Source: RPQJ01 sp035554635
GTDB lineage: Bacteria; Pseudomonadota; Gammaproteobacteria; Steroidobacterales; Steroidobacteraceae
Direction: 5' to 3'
Assembly: GCA_035554635.1 (NCBI GenBank)
Contig: DATMIB010000213.1
Coordinates: 1-64,000 of the forward strand
Length of the DNA stretch: 64,000 nt
Below, piece after piece: positions 34,173-42,700 of this stretch. The position numbers and the translations under genes were made by a program. The notes under the pieces are model-generated. The model was not told the origin of the DNA, searched no databases, and saw nothing but the letters and a program-made list of their open reading frames with translations. How positions within the stretch are numbered: position 1 is the first letter of the stretch; every line of letters starts with the position of its first letter.

Positions 34173-35750
34173 ATGGCACTGAGTCCGTACCAGCAGCTCG
34201 AGCAGGAATTCCGCAGGCTACACGCGTTTCGTGGCGCGACGAGCCTGCTGCGCTGGGATGCGGCCGTGATGATGCCGCGCGGCAGTGCCGACGTCCGTGG
34301 CGAACAGCTGGCCGCGCTCGATGCCGAGTGCCATGCGTTGCTCACCTCGCCCAAGGTCTCGCGGTTGATCGAACGCGCGCAGGCCAACCAGGCGCAGCTC
34401 GAGGACTGGCAGCGGGCGAACCTGCGTGAGATGCGCCGCGAGCGCGACCGCGCGATCGCGACGCCGCTGTCGCTCGTCACCCGTTTTGCGCGCGCCACCT
34501 CGCTCGCCGAAGTGCGCTGGCTCGAGGCGCGACAGGAGAACAACTTCGCGCTGTTCTCGCCGCACCTGGAGGAGGTCGTGGCCCTGACGCGCGACAAGGC
34601 CGCCGTGCTGTCGAAGGCGCTCGGCCTGGCGCCGTACGATGCCTTGATCGATGGCTTCAGCCCCGGCTTCCTGAGCGCGGACCTCGACCACCTGTTCCGT
34701 CATCTCGGTCGTCGCCTGCCTACGCTCATCCGCGCGGCCATCGACGTGCAGGCGGAACGTCCGCCGTTGCCGCTCGACGGCAAGGTCAGCCTGTCGAAGC
34801 AGCGGTCGCTCGCGCTCGACGTCATGCGTGCGCTCGGATTCCCGTTCCACCGCGGTCGCCTCGACGAGGCGAGCCACGCGTTCACCGAAGGCGTCTGGGG
34901 CGACGTGCGCGTCACGACGCGGTTCGACACCCGCGATCCGTTCACCTCGCTGATGGGCGTGCTGCACGAGACCGGCCAGGCGATGTACGACCTCGGCCTG
35001 CCGGCGGCCTGGCGCGACCAGCCGGTCGGCCGCGACCGCGGCATGGCGCTCGAGGAGAGCCAGTCGCTGCTGCTCGAGATGATCGTCGGCCGCAGCCGGC
35101 CGTTCCTGCAATGGTTGCGACCGCTGCTCGAGAAGCACCTGGGCGTCAGCGGGCCGGCCTGGGACATCGAAAACCTTTATCGCACGCTGACACGTGTCCG
35201 GCGCAGCGCGGTTCGCGCCGACGCCGACGAGCTGACCTATCCCGTGCACATCATGGTGCGCTACGAGCTCGAGAAGCAGATTCTCGAGGGCACGCTGCCG
35301 GTGCGTGAGCTGCCCGATGCCTGGCGCGCGGCCTTCGAGAGCCGGCTCGGCCTGCGGCCGTCGACCGACACCGAGGGCTGCCTGCAGGACGTGCACTGGG
35401 CGATCGGTTCGTTCGGTTATTTCCCGTCGTACGCGCTCGGGTCGCTGATCGCGGCGCAGCTTCACGAAAGCCTGCGCGCCGAGGCCGAGCATTTCGACTC
35501 CGACATCGCCGCGGGCCGGTTCGCGGGACTGTTCGAGTGGCTGCGCCAGAACGTGCACGGGCGTGGCGCGAGCGTCAGTGCGCAGGAACTGATCCAGACC
35601 GCGACCGGAAAACCACTCAGCGCCGCGCCGTGGCTGCGTTACGCCGAGGCAAAATACCTCGAGGATGCGCCCGAGTTCGCCGCCAGCGACCTCGACGAGA
35701 CGGGCGAGCACGCGATCCCACAGGTCGCCGCCGCCCCGGAGACCCATTGA
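34173..35750 (+). CDS. M32-family carboxypeptidase with altered zinc motif
   Basis: A 525-residue, cytosolic M32 (Taq/Pfu-type) carboxypeptidase homologue; the usual length is about 500. Family motifs are present in order: HAFTEG (usual HPF), DVRVTTR (DxRxT), the metal motif LMGVLHETGQAMYD, EESQS (usual HESQS), VRADADELTY (IRxxAD) and GCLQDVHWAIG (GxxQDxHW). The normal HExxH reads H265-E-T-G-Q269, so the second zinc histidine is glutamine, while the glutamate of the second motif (E295) is kept. The ATG at 34173 is chosen because the region before it holds a promoter-like -10. Activity is therefore uncertain; it may use another ligand or be a non-catalytic relative. Confidence 0.88.
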   Translation: MALSPYQQLEQEFRRLHAFRGATSLLRWDAAVMMPRGSADVRGEQLAALDAECHALLTSPKVSRLIERAQANQAQLEDWQRANLREMRRERDRAIATPLSLVTRFARATSLAEVRWLEARQENNFALFSPHLEEVVALTRDKAAVLSKALGLAPYDALIDGFSPGFLSADLDHLFRHLGRRLPTLIRAAIDVQAERPPLPLDGKVSLSKQRSLALDVMRALGFPFHRGRLDEASHAFTEGVWGDVRVTTRFDTRDPFTSLMGVLHETGQAMYDLGLPAAWRDQPVGRDRGMALEESQSLLLEMIVGRSRPFLQWLRPLLEKHLGVSGPAWDIENLYRTLTRVRRSAVRADADELTYPVHIMVRYELEKQILEGTLPVRELPDAWRAAFESRLGLRPSTDTEGCLQDVHWAIGSFGYFPSYALGSLIAAQLHESLRAEAEHFDSDIAAGRFAGLFEWLRQNVHGRGASVSAQELIQTATGKPLSAAPWLRYAEAKYLEDAPEFAASDLDETGEHAIPQVAAAPETH

Positions 35751-35787
35751 TGTGCCTGGCGTCGAGCGTGTCGTTGCGGGGAGCCGC

Positions 35788-36702
35788 ATGAGTGCCGTGG
35801 TCGTCGAACCGGGCGGCGCGGCTCGAGTGCCTGCGCCGCGCAAGGCATCCGGCACGTTCAAGAAGCTGCAGGCGCGGCTGCGCGGGCTGACCGGCAAGGC
35901 GATCGCGGACTTCCGCATGATCGAGGACGGCGACCGCGTCATGGTCTGCCTGTCCGGCGGCAAGGATTCGTACACGCTGCTCGACCTGCTGCTGTCGTTG
36001 CAGCGCAGTGCGCCGGTCCGCTTCGAGCTCGTCGCGGTGAACCTCGACCAGAAGCAACCCGGTTTCCCGGCGCATGTGCTGCCCGACTACCTCACCTCGC
36101 TCGGCGTGCCGTTCCACGTGATCGAGCAGGACACCTACCGCGTCGTGAAGCGCGTCGTGCCCGAGGGGCGCACCATGTGCGCGCTCTGTTCGCGGCTGCG
36201 TCGTGGCGCGCTCTATCGCTACGCGAGCGAACACGGCATCACCAAGGTCGCGCTCGGCCATCACCGCGACGACATCGTCGAGACGATGTTCCTGAACCTG
36301 TTCTTCGGCGGTCGGCTCAAGGCCATGCCGCCGAAGCTGCTGTCCGAGGACGGCCGCCACATCGTGATCCGTCCGCTCGCCTACGTCGCCGAGCGCGACG
36401 TCGAGCGCTACGCGCGGGCGCGTAACTTTCCGATCATTCCGTGCAAGCTCTGCGGCTCGCAGGACCACCTGCAGCGCGTCGCGGTCAAGAAGATGCTCGC
36501 CGACTGGGAGCGCGAATACCCCGGGCGCACGGAGACGATCTTTTCGGCGCTCGGCAACGTCTCGGCCTCGCACCTGGCCGATCCGCGCGCATTCGATTTC
36601 GGCGCGCTCGAGGCGCGTCGGTCCGCGGCGCTCGCCGCCTTGCGCGAAGCGCCCGGCAGCGACACAAACGACGACGCTGCGAAGGAACCCTGGGAAGAAT
36701 GA
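35788..36702 (+). CDS. ttcA: tRNA 2-thiocytidine(32) biosynthesis protein TtcA
   Basis: A 304-residue PP-loop ATPase that thiolates cytidine 32 of some tRNAs with an iron-sulfur cluster. The PP-loop is VCLSGGKDSYTLLDLL, and the cluster-binding pair is in TMCALCSRLRRGALY, with the conserved GHHRDDIVETMFLNLFFGG and a third cysteine region IPCKLCGSQ. The ATG at 35788 has GGGGAG just upstream. The N-terminal 25 residues (rich in Ala, Pro, Gly) are not conserved. It follows the carboxypeptidase by 37 bases on the same strand. Confidence 0.95.
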   Translation: MSAVVVEPGGAARVPAPRKASGTFKKLQARLRGLTGKAIADFRMIEDGDRVMVCLSGGKDSYTLLDLLLSLQRSAPVRFELVAVNLDQKQPGFPAHVLPDYLTSLGVPFHVIEQDTYRVVKRVVPEGRTMCALCSRLRRGALYRYASEHGITKVALGHHRDDIVETMFLNLFFGGRLKAMPPKLLSEDGRHIVIRPLAYVAERDVERYARARNFPIIPCKLCGSQDHLQRVAVKKMLADWEREYPGRTETIFSALGNVSASHLADPRAFDFGALEARRSAALAALREAPGSDTNDDAAKEPWEE

Positions 36703-36710
36703 GTGCTGTC

Positions 36711-36790
36711 ACCTCTCCCGATCGCGGGAGAGGTCGCTCTTCACCTCTCCCGTTCGCGGGAGAGGTCGCCCGCAGGGCGGGTGAGGGCTC
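36711..36790. repeat. Short hairpin repeats, copies 3 and 4
   Basis: Two hairpins: ACCTCTCCCG-ATCG-CGGGAGAGGT (36711-36734) and ACCTCTCCCG-TTCG-CGGGAGAGGT (from 36743), the latter followed by CGCCCGCAGGGCGGGTGAGGG. Located between ttcA and the convergent permease gene. Confidence 0.8.
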
Positions 36791-36823
36791 CGGGGGGTGA
36801 GAGGGCTCCGGGTGGCAGCTCAG

Positions 36824-36870
36824 ACCCTCACCCCAACCCTCTCCCGCTGCACGGGAGAGGGGGCAAGAGT
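36824..36870. repeat. Short hairpin repeat, copy 5
   Basis: ACCCTCACCCCAACC, then stem CCCTCTCCCG / CGGGAGAGGG (36837-36846 and 36852-36861). It lies 7 bases before the stop of the permease gene and, with copies 3 and 4, could end transcription from both sides. Confidence 0.8.
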
Positions 36871-36876
36871 CGCAAC

Positions 36877-38334
36877 TCAGCCCTGCTGCTGTCGCAACCG
36901 GCTGTTCCGATAGCCGTAGAAGAAGTAGATCGCGAAGCCCACGCCGGTCCAGCCGATCAGCCGGATCCAGGTGTCGTGCGGCAGCGCGTAGGCCATCGCG
37001 AAGCAGACGATCACGCCGGCGACGCCGGTGAACTTTGCGAACGGTACGCGAAATGCGCGCGGCAGCTCCGGATGCCTGTACCGCAGCACGACCACGCCGG
37101 CGCACACGGCCGCGAACGCGATCAGGATGCCGATCGAAATCAGCTCGCCGAGGATGTCGAGCGGAAACAGGCCGGCAAAGATCGCCGCGATCAGGCCGGT
37201 CGCGATCGTGCCGATGTGCGGCGTGCGGTACTTCGGGTGCACGCGCTGCATCGCCGGCGGCAGCAGGCCGTCGCGTGACATCGCGAGGAAGATGCGCGGC
37301 TGGCCGAGCAGCGACATCAGGATCACCGAGGTCAGGCCCACGATGATGCCGATCTTGACGGGCAGCGCGAGCCAGCCGAGCTCCGGGTGCGCGTCGAGCG
37401 CGACGGCGACCGGGGCCGCGACGTTGAGCTGCTCGTAGGGAACCATGCCCGTCATCACGGCCGCCATCGCGACGTACAACGTCGTCGAGACCACGAGCGC
37501 CGCCATGATGCCCCAGGGCACGTCGCGCTGCGGGTTGCGCGCCTCCTGCGCCGTGGTCGCGGCCTGGTCGAAGCCGATGTAGGCGAAGAAGATGATCGCC
37601 GCGCCCTGCAGCACGCCGCTGTAGCCGTACTGGCCGAACGTGCCGGTGTTCTGCGGCAGGTAGGGCGTCCAGAAATCGGTCGTGACGTACTTGATGCCGA
37701 CCAGGATGAACAGCACGATGATGACGATCTTGACCGTGACCATCAGGTTGTTCGCGCGCGCCGACTGCTTCACGCCCACGTAGCAGAGCCACGACAGCGC
37801 GGCGACGATCAGCACCGCCGGCAGGTTGACGACCGCACCGGTCAGCGCCAGGTGGTGCAGGCCGCCGGGCACCTTGCCGAACGGCGCGTTGGTCAGCGCC
37901 GGCGGCAACGTGACGCCGAACTCGGCGAGCAGGTTCACGACATAGCCCGACCAGCTGACAGCGACGGCCGCGCCCGACATCACGTACTCGAGCGCGAGAT
38001 TCCAGCCGACGAACCAGGCCACGCCCTCGCCGAGCGTCGCATACGCGTAGCTGTACGCGCTGCCCGAGACCGGGATCATCGACGCCAGCTCCGCGTAGCA
38101 CATGGCCGCCAGCCCGCAGCCGAGCGCCGCCACGAGGAAGGCCAGCGTCACGGCCGGGCCCGTGTGCAGCGCGGCCACCGTGCCGGTCAGCACGAAAATG
38201 CCGCTGCCGATCATCGACCCGAGACCGATGGCCATCAGCGCCCGTCGATCGAGGACTCGATTCAGCTTGGGCCCGGACTCCAGCTCGCGATTGATCGTGG
38301 CGACCGACTTGCGGGCCGTCAGCTGTTTCAGCAC
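36877..38334 (-). CDS. APC family amino acid permease
   Basis: A 485-residue inner-membrane transporter starting at GTG. The first membrane helix carries the APC signature ALMAIGLGSMIGSGIFVLTG, followed by about eleven further hydrophobic segments, including GCGLAAMCYAELASMIPVSGSAYSY and GAAIIFFAYIGFDQAATTAQEARNPQRDVP. This is the amino acid/polyamine/cation family (cationic amino acid transporter-like with 12 segments). It probably imports or exchanges an amino acid with proton symport. The C-terminus is short (YRNSRLRQQQG). It is divergent from the phosphatase-fusion gene with 94 bases between starts. Confidence 0.93.
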   Translation of the reverse strand: MLKQLTARKSVATINRELESGPKLNRVLDRRALMAIGLGSMIGSGIFVLTGTVAALHTGPAVTLAFLVAALGCGLAAMCYAELASMIPVSGSAYSYAYATLGEGVAWFVGWNLALEYVMSGAAVAVSWSGYVVNLLAEFGVTLPPALTNAPFGKVPGGLHHLALTGAVVNLPAVLIVAALSWLCYVGVKQSARANNLMVTVKIVIIVLFILVGIKYVTTDFWTPYLPQNTGTFGQYGYSGVLQGAAIIFFAYIGFDQAATTAQEARNPQRDVPWGIMAALVVSTTLYVAMAAVMTGMVPYEQLNVAAPVAVALDAHPELGWLALPVKIGIIVGLTSVILMSLLGQPRIFLAMSRDGLLPPAMQRVHPKYRTPHIGTIATGLIAAIFAGLFPLDILGELISIGILIAFAAVCAGVVVLRYRHPELPRAFRVPFAKFTGVAGVIVCFAMAYALPHDTWIRLIGWTGVGFAIYFFYGYRNSRLRQQQG

Positions 38335-38428
38335 TTGGAGCGCTCCCCCTGGGGCTTTTGCCCAAGTCTCTCACAGGGGGCGGCCCGCCGGCACCCGGCT
38401 CGGCACGGGCCTGAACTATCATGCGCGG

Positions 38429-39907
38429 ATGGATCCGGGCACTGCCACCGCCGCGACACCTCTGCCGCCACGCCCCGTCGAGGACACCTACTGGGTCGTG
38501 CCGGGGCGGCTGCTCGTGGGTGCGCACCCCGGGTCGCGCTCGCGCGCGCAGGCCATGCACAGGTTGCGACGCTTCCTCGAAAGCGGCGTCACGTGCTTCA
38601 TCGACCTGACCGAACCGGACGAGACGCCCGCCTACGAAACGCTGTTGCCGTTCGCGACCCCGGCGGGACGTCGGATCGAATACCTGCGTGAGCCGATCGT
38701 CGACCACGGCGTGCCTGCCAGTCGCGAGACGATGGCGCGGATCGTCTCGATGCTCGATGGCGCGCTCGCCTCGGACCACCTCGTCTACCTGCATTGCCGT
38801 GCCGGCATCGGTCGCAGTGCGATGGCGGCGGCGTGCTGGCTCGCCGAACGCGGCGGCGACGCCGATCGCGCACTCGCGCAGCTCGCCGACGCGTGGCCGC
38901 AGGCTGCGCAGTCGCGGTTCTGGTCGCGCGTGCCGGAAACCGAACAGCAGCGCAAGTTCGTGCTGGACTGGCCACTCGCGGGGCAGGGCTCGGCGTCGTC
39001 GCGGCCCTCGACGGTGTCGCTGCAGTCGCGCCTGCGCGGCGCCTGGTTCGGCCTCGCGCTCGGCGATGCCTGGGGCGCTGCAAGTCGGCGCGACGATGGC
39101 GGGGACGGCTCGCTCGCGTGGACCCAGCACACGGCGCTCGCGTTGTGCGCCGCGGAAAGTCTCTTCGCCACGGGTGCGTTCGATGCGCGCGACCAGGTCG
39201 AGCGCTTCGTGCGCTGGCAGCGCGCGGGGCATTGCGCTGCGACCGGCGCACCGCCCGGGGCGGCCGTGACTGCCGACGTCGCCAAGGCGCTTGCGACATT
39301 CCAGTGGCGGCGCTCGCCGATGGCCGGCTCGCACGACCCGGGCGACGTGGCGGCCACGGCACTGCCGCGCGTGCTCGCCGCGGCTGCGTTTTCGCCCAGC
39401 GATCCGGCGGCAGCCGTGGCGCTGGCCGCCGAGTGCGCACGACCGACGCATCAGTCGCCGGTGATCCTCGACGCCTGTCGCGTCTATGCCGCGCTGCTGG
39501 TGAGTGCACTGCGCGCGGAGCCTGCCGCGTCGTGGCTCGCCAACCTGCGCGACACGACGTTGCCCGGTCTCGACGCGACGCGACTGCACCCCGACGTCGT
39601 CGCCGCCGCGACCGGCGAGGGCCCGGCCCGGCCGCACGCGCGCGGCGGGGTGCTGCAGGCCTTGCCGCTCGTCCGCCACGTCGTCGCCACCGCGCCGGGT
39701 TTCGAAGACGCGATGCGCGCGGCCTGTGCGAAAGCGGGCAACGACGCCGCGCTGCACGGCGCAATCGTTGGAGCGCTGTACGGCGCGTGGCAGGGCTTCG
39801 AGAGCCTGCCCGCCGCGGCGCTCGGGCGTCTCGCGGGCGCGGCGCAGGTCGAGGTCATCGCGGCCAGCGCACTGCAACGCGCGCTGGCGCAGGAAGTGCC
39901 TGCGTGA
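38429..39907 (+). CDS. Tyrosine/dual-specificity phosphatase fused to ADP-ribosylglycohydrolase-like domain
   Basis: A 492-residue fusion. Residues about 15-180 are a cysteine phosphatase: general acid Asp92 (EPIVDHGVPA) and P-loop LHCRAGIGRS with Cys123 and Arg129. From about residue 200 the chain follows the ADP-ribosylglycohydrolase (DraG) fold: RLRGAWFGLALGDAWGA, RPTHQSPVILDACRVYAALL and GNDAALHGAIVGALYGAW. The metal-site blocks are changed: the normal DDT reads WTQHT (231-235) and the normal D-T-D-T block reads NDAALH (438-443), so magnesium binding is probably lost. The ATG at 38429 gives the complete phosphatase domain. The stop overlaps the GTG of the metallopeptidase gene (GTGA). Confidence 0.88.
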   Translation: MDPGTATAATPLPPRPVEDTYWVVPGRLLVGAHPGSRSRAQAMHRLRRFLESGVTCFIDLTEPDETPAYETLLPFATPAGRRIEYLREPIVDHGVPASRETMARIVSMLDGALASDHLVYLHCRAGIGRSAMAAACWLAERGGDADRALAQLADAWPQAAQSRFWSRVPETEQQRKFVLDWPLAGQGSASSRPSTVSLQSRLRGAWFGLALGDAWGAASRRDDGGDGSLAWTQHTALALCAAESLFATGAFDARDQVERFVRWQRAGHCAATGAPPGAAVTADVAKALATFQWRRSPMAGSHDPGDVAATALPRVLAAAAFSPSDPAAAVALAAECARPTHQSPVILDACRVYAALLVSALRAEPAASWLANLRDTTLPGLDATRLHPDVVAAATGEGPARPHARGGVLQALPLVRHVVATAPGFEDAMRAACAKAGNDAALHGAIVGALYGAWQGFESLPAAALGRLAGAAQVEVIAASALQRALAQEVPA

Positions 39908-40932
39908 GCGGTACGACGCGCGAGCCCGCGTGGACGCGGCTCGACGACGAAGAACTGCTCGACCTGCGCTTCTGCGACCTGCGCCTGTCGCTGCGTCGCT
40001 CCGGGCTCGATGACGCCGTCGCGCGGTTGTACGAGGAATTGCAGCAGAAGGGCCTTCGCTTCCGGCCGCACGTCTGGCTGTCGGAGGAATGGTTCTCGCC
40101 CGACGGCATCCCCGGCATCGCCATCCCGTTCTACCTCGCGCACCCGCGCCTGCAGCGGCTCGAACGCCGCTTGATGCACGAGGTCGAAGGCGGCAACGAC
40201 AAGTGGCTCATGCGCATCCTGCGGCACGAGACCGGCCACGCGATCGACACTGCCTTCCAGCTGCGTCGTCGCAAGACCTGGCGCCAGGCGTTCGGCAAGG
40301 CCTCGCGACGCTACCCCTCGCGTTATTTCCCGCGACCGGCGAGCCGCCGCTTCGTGCTGCACCTGGGCCACTGGTACGCGCAGAGCCATCCGACCGAGGA
40401 TTTCGCCGAGACGTTCGCGGTGTGGCTGCCGCCGCGTTCCCGCTGGCGCAGCCAGTACGCGGGCTGGCCCGCGCTCGCGAAGCTCGAGTACGTCGACGCG
40501 ACCATGCGCGAACTCGAGGGCCGTCGCGCCACGGTCAGCAACCGCGACGTGATCGAGCCATTGTCGGAGAACACGCGCACGTTGCGCGAACACTACCGGC
40601 GCAAGCAGCGTCGCTACGAAATGGACACGGCGCGCACGTACGACCGCAGGCTGCTGCGCATCCTCGGCAAGGCGGAAGAGTTTCCGCGCGGCATCCACGC
40701 GGGACGCTTCCTGCGCGAAGTGAGCCCGCAGTTGCGCCGCCTGCTGATCCGGCGTGCGAGAATGCACCCTTACCTCGTTCAACACGTCCTGCGCACGGCG
40801 ACGCAGCGTGCGCGTCGGATGAACCTGCGTCTCAAGCACAGTCAGCGCGTCACCAAGCGCGAGCTGCTGGTCGTGCTGGAACGCATCATGCTCGACATGC
40901 TGCTGCGCGATCGCGAAAACTACGCCCTATGA
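39904..40932 (+). CDS. Putative zinc metallopeptidase (HExGH)
   Basis: A 342-residue soluble protein with a GTG start that overlaps the stop of the phosphatase fusion by 4 bases. The zinc motif is LRHETGHAID (His108, Glu109, His112); a likely third ligand is in HPTEDFAETFAVWL (Glu169), the arrangement of gluzincins with ExxAE-type second motifs. The N-terminal part (LDDEELLDLRFCDLRL) and the basic, Arg-rich C-terminus (RRRLLRILGKAEEFPRG onwards) are conserved-looking but have no recognised domain. It overlaps the ATP-grasp gene by 4 bases. The substrate is unknown. No signal peptide, so cytosolic. Confidence 0.82.
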   Translation: MSGTTREPAWTRLDDEELLDLRFCDLRLSLRRSGLDDAVARLYEELQQKGLRFRPHVWLSEEWFSPDGIPGIAIPFYLAHPRLQRLERRLMHEVEGGNDKWLMRILRHETGHAIDTAFQLRRRKTWRQAFGKASRRYPSRYFPRPASRRFVLHLGHWYAQSHPTEDFAETFAVWLPPRSRWRSQYAGWPALAKLEYVDATMRELEGRRATVSNRDVIEPLSENTRTLREHYRRKQRRYEMDTARTYDRRLLRILGKAEEFPRGIHAGRFLREVSPQLRRLLIRRARMHPYLVQHVLRTATQRARRMNLRLKHSQRVTKRELLVVLERIMLDMLLRDRENYAL

Positions 40933-41963
40933 TGTTACGCAAACCGCTGCGGGTGCTCGTCCTCGTGCACGAGACGCTCGTGCCGCCCGAATCGACCGAC
41001 GGCTACACGATCCAGCAGATCGACGAATGGCGCACCGAGTACGACGTCACGCAGTCGCTCAAGGCGATGGGGCACGAGGTCAAGGTGCTCGGGCTCGGCG
41101 ACAACCTGTCCGAGCTGCGCGCGACCATCCTGGACTGGAAACCCGACATCGCGTTCAACCTGCTCGAGGAATTCCAGGGCATCGTGACCTACGACACCTA
41201 CGTGGTCGCGTTCCTGGAGCTGATGCGGCTGCCGTACACGGGCTGCAACCCGCGCGGCATGATGATCTCGCGCGACAAGGTCCTGTCGAAGCAGATCCTG
41301 TCCTACCACCGCATCCCGACCGCGCGCTACGCGCTGTTCCCGCGCAAGCGGCGCTATGCGGACCCGCGCAAGCTCAAGTTCCCGCTGTTCGTGAAGTCGG
41401 CGACCGAGGATGCGTCGTTCGGCATCGCGCAGGCCTCGATCGTCCACGACGCGCAGAAGCTGCGCGAACGCGTCGAGTTCATCCACGAGCAGACCAATTC
41501 CGACGCGCTGGTCGAGGAATACATCGAGGGCCGCGAGCTCTACATCGGCGTGATGGGCAACGACCGGCTGACGACCTTCCCGGTGTGGGAACTCAACTTC
41601 GGCACGCTGCCCGAGGTGATGTCGATCGCGACGCGCAAGGTCAAGTGGGATCGCAAGTACCAGCAGCGCCACGGCATCGGCACCGGCCCGGCGCGCGACC
41701 TGCCGAACGGCCTGCCGCTGCGGCTGGCGGCGCTCGCACGCCGCATCTACCGGGCGCTGTCGCTGAGCGGCTACGCGCGCATCGACCTGCGGCTGCGTCC
41801 GGACGGCACGGCCTACGTGCTCGAGGCCAACGCCAACCCCAACCTCGCGCAGATCGAGGACTTCGCGACCTCGGCGCTGTCGTCGGGCGTCGGCTATGAC
41901 GCGGTGCTGACCCGCATCATGCAGTGCGGGCAGAAGTACGACGCCGCATGGCGCGGGAGCTGA
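40929..41963 (+). CDS. ATP-grasp ligase (D-Ala-D-Ala ligase-like)
   Basis: A 344-residue ATP-grasp enzyme. The N-terminal domain has LRVLVLVHETLVPPE and the D-Ala-D-Ala ligase-like PDIAFNLLEEFQGIVTYDTYVVAFLELMRLPYTGCNPRGMMISRDKVLSKQ pattern. The ATP-grasp core carries FPLFVKSATEDASFGIAQ, DALVEEYIEGRELYIGVMG and the metal-binding end YVLEANANPNL. It probably joins a carboxylate to an amine or amino acid through an acyl phosphate; the substrate is not known, and a role in wall synthesis is not supported by neighbours. Start ATG 40929 overlaps the metallopeptidase stop (ATGA); ATG 40932 is an alternative. It ends at the inverted-repeat element. Confidence 0.88.
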   Translation: MMLRKPLRVLVLVHETLVPPESTDGYTIQQIDEWRTEYDVTQSLKAMGHEVKVLGLGDNLSELRATILDWKPDIAFNLLEEFQGIVTYDTYVVAFLELMRLPYTGCNPRGMMISRDKVLSKQILSYHRIPTARYALFPRKRRYADPRKLKFPLFVKSATEDASFGIAQASIVHDAQKLRERVEFIHEQTNSDALVEEYIEGRELYIGVMGNDRLTTFPVWELNFGTLPEVMSIATRKVKWDRKYQQRHGIGTGPARDLPNGLPLRLAALARRIYRALSLSGYARIDLRLRPDGTAYVLEANANPNLAQIEDFATSALSSGVGYDAVLTRIMQCGQKYDAAWRGS

Positions 41964-42076
41964 GGAAGAGTCCAGAGTGCAGAGTTTAGAGTCCAGTCGG
42001 AGGCGCATCGCGCTGCGGCCGCCGCAGGCGGCCTCCGATTCCGACTGAACTCCAGACTCTAGACTCTGAACTCTTC
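41962..42076. repeat. Long inverted-repeat element, copy 2
   Basis: Second copy of the element at 24140. The left arm GAGGAAGAGTCCAGAGTGCA leads to GTCGGAGGC (about 41997-42005); the centre is GC-rich (GCGCTGCGGCCGCCGCAGGC), and the right arm GCCTCCGATTCCGACTGAAC runs to CTCTTCC at 42076. It fills the whole convergent gap between the ATP-grasp gene and the DksA-like gene, touching both stop codons. Confidence 0.85.
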
Positions 42077-42508
42077 CTACAGCGTGTGTCCGTACTGCTG
42101 GAAGTGCGTCCGCTCGTAGATCGTCTGGCAGTCGACACAACGCACGGCTGCGGGCGCGGCCTGCAGGCGTTCGAACCCGATCGCCCGTTCGCAGACTTCA
42201 CAGACGCCGTAGCTGCCATCGTCGAGCCGCCGCAGTGCGCGTTCGAGCGACCGCAACTCCACGAGATCGCGTTCGACTTCCGCCAGTCCCACGTCGACCA
42301 CGAGGTCGGCGAACGATTCCGCTTCGAGGTCGCGCACCTGGTCGGCGACCTGCAGGTAGTGCTCGGCATCGTTGCGGATCAGCGTCGCGCGGATCTCCTC
42401 CCGCAGCGACGCGATGCGTGCGTGGATCGCACGGCGCAGGCTGTCGAGCTCGTGCGTGTCGAGCGCTTCCGGCGCCGGCGTGCGAGTCGTTTTCACGGCG
42501 CCAAGCAT
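42077..42508 (-). CDS. DksA/TraR-family zinc-finger protein
   Basis: A 143-residue protein from ATG 42508 (GTG 42496 is also possible). A helical N-terminal hairpin (LDSLRRAIHARIASLREEIRATL to VERDLVELRSLERALRRLDDGSYG) is followed by a four-cysteine zinc finger C-E-V-C...C-V-D-C (VCEVCERAIGFERL, RCVDCQ). DksA-type proteins reach into the RNA polymerase secondary channel; TraR/DksA relatives also exist with unknown roles. DksA's acidic coiled-coil tip is not obvious, so it is named only to family. Its stop touches the repeat element. Confidence 0.88.
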   Translation of the reverse strand: MLGAVKTTRTPAPEALDTHELDSLRRAIHARIASLREEIRATLIRNDAEHYLQVADQVRDLEAESFADLVVDVGLAEVERDLVELRSLERALRRLDDGSYGVCEVCERAIGFERLQAAPAAVRCVDCQTIYERTHFQQYGHTL

Positions 42509-42700
42509 CCGGCCGGGCCCCGCACGGGTGAATACGGGGGATTGCACAAAACCGCTGCGGGAATTGCAGGCAGGGGCTGCGCCTCGCCCGGCTGTGCAGG
42601 CTGCCCGCAGCACCATTCGTGTGCAGCGGACCGCGACCGGCACGCGCTGTGCGTCGAGCGACCTCGAGCGCGTTGCGTGACCGCGTGACGAGCCGTGGCC

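Noticed and set aside
36485..39877. Open frame of 1130 codons covering the permease and the phosphatase fusion in other frames
   Set aside because: Includes intergenic hairpin repeats translated as protein; no ribosome-binding site or domain.
42560..42615. CTGCGGG...CCCGCAG repeat upstream of the DksA-like gene as a possible small RNA
   Set aside because: Only 7 paired bases at the ends with a poorly paired centre; no promoter or terminator seen.
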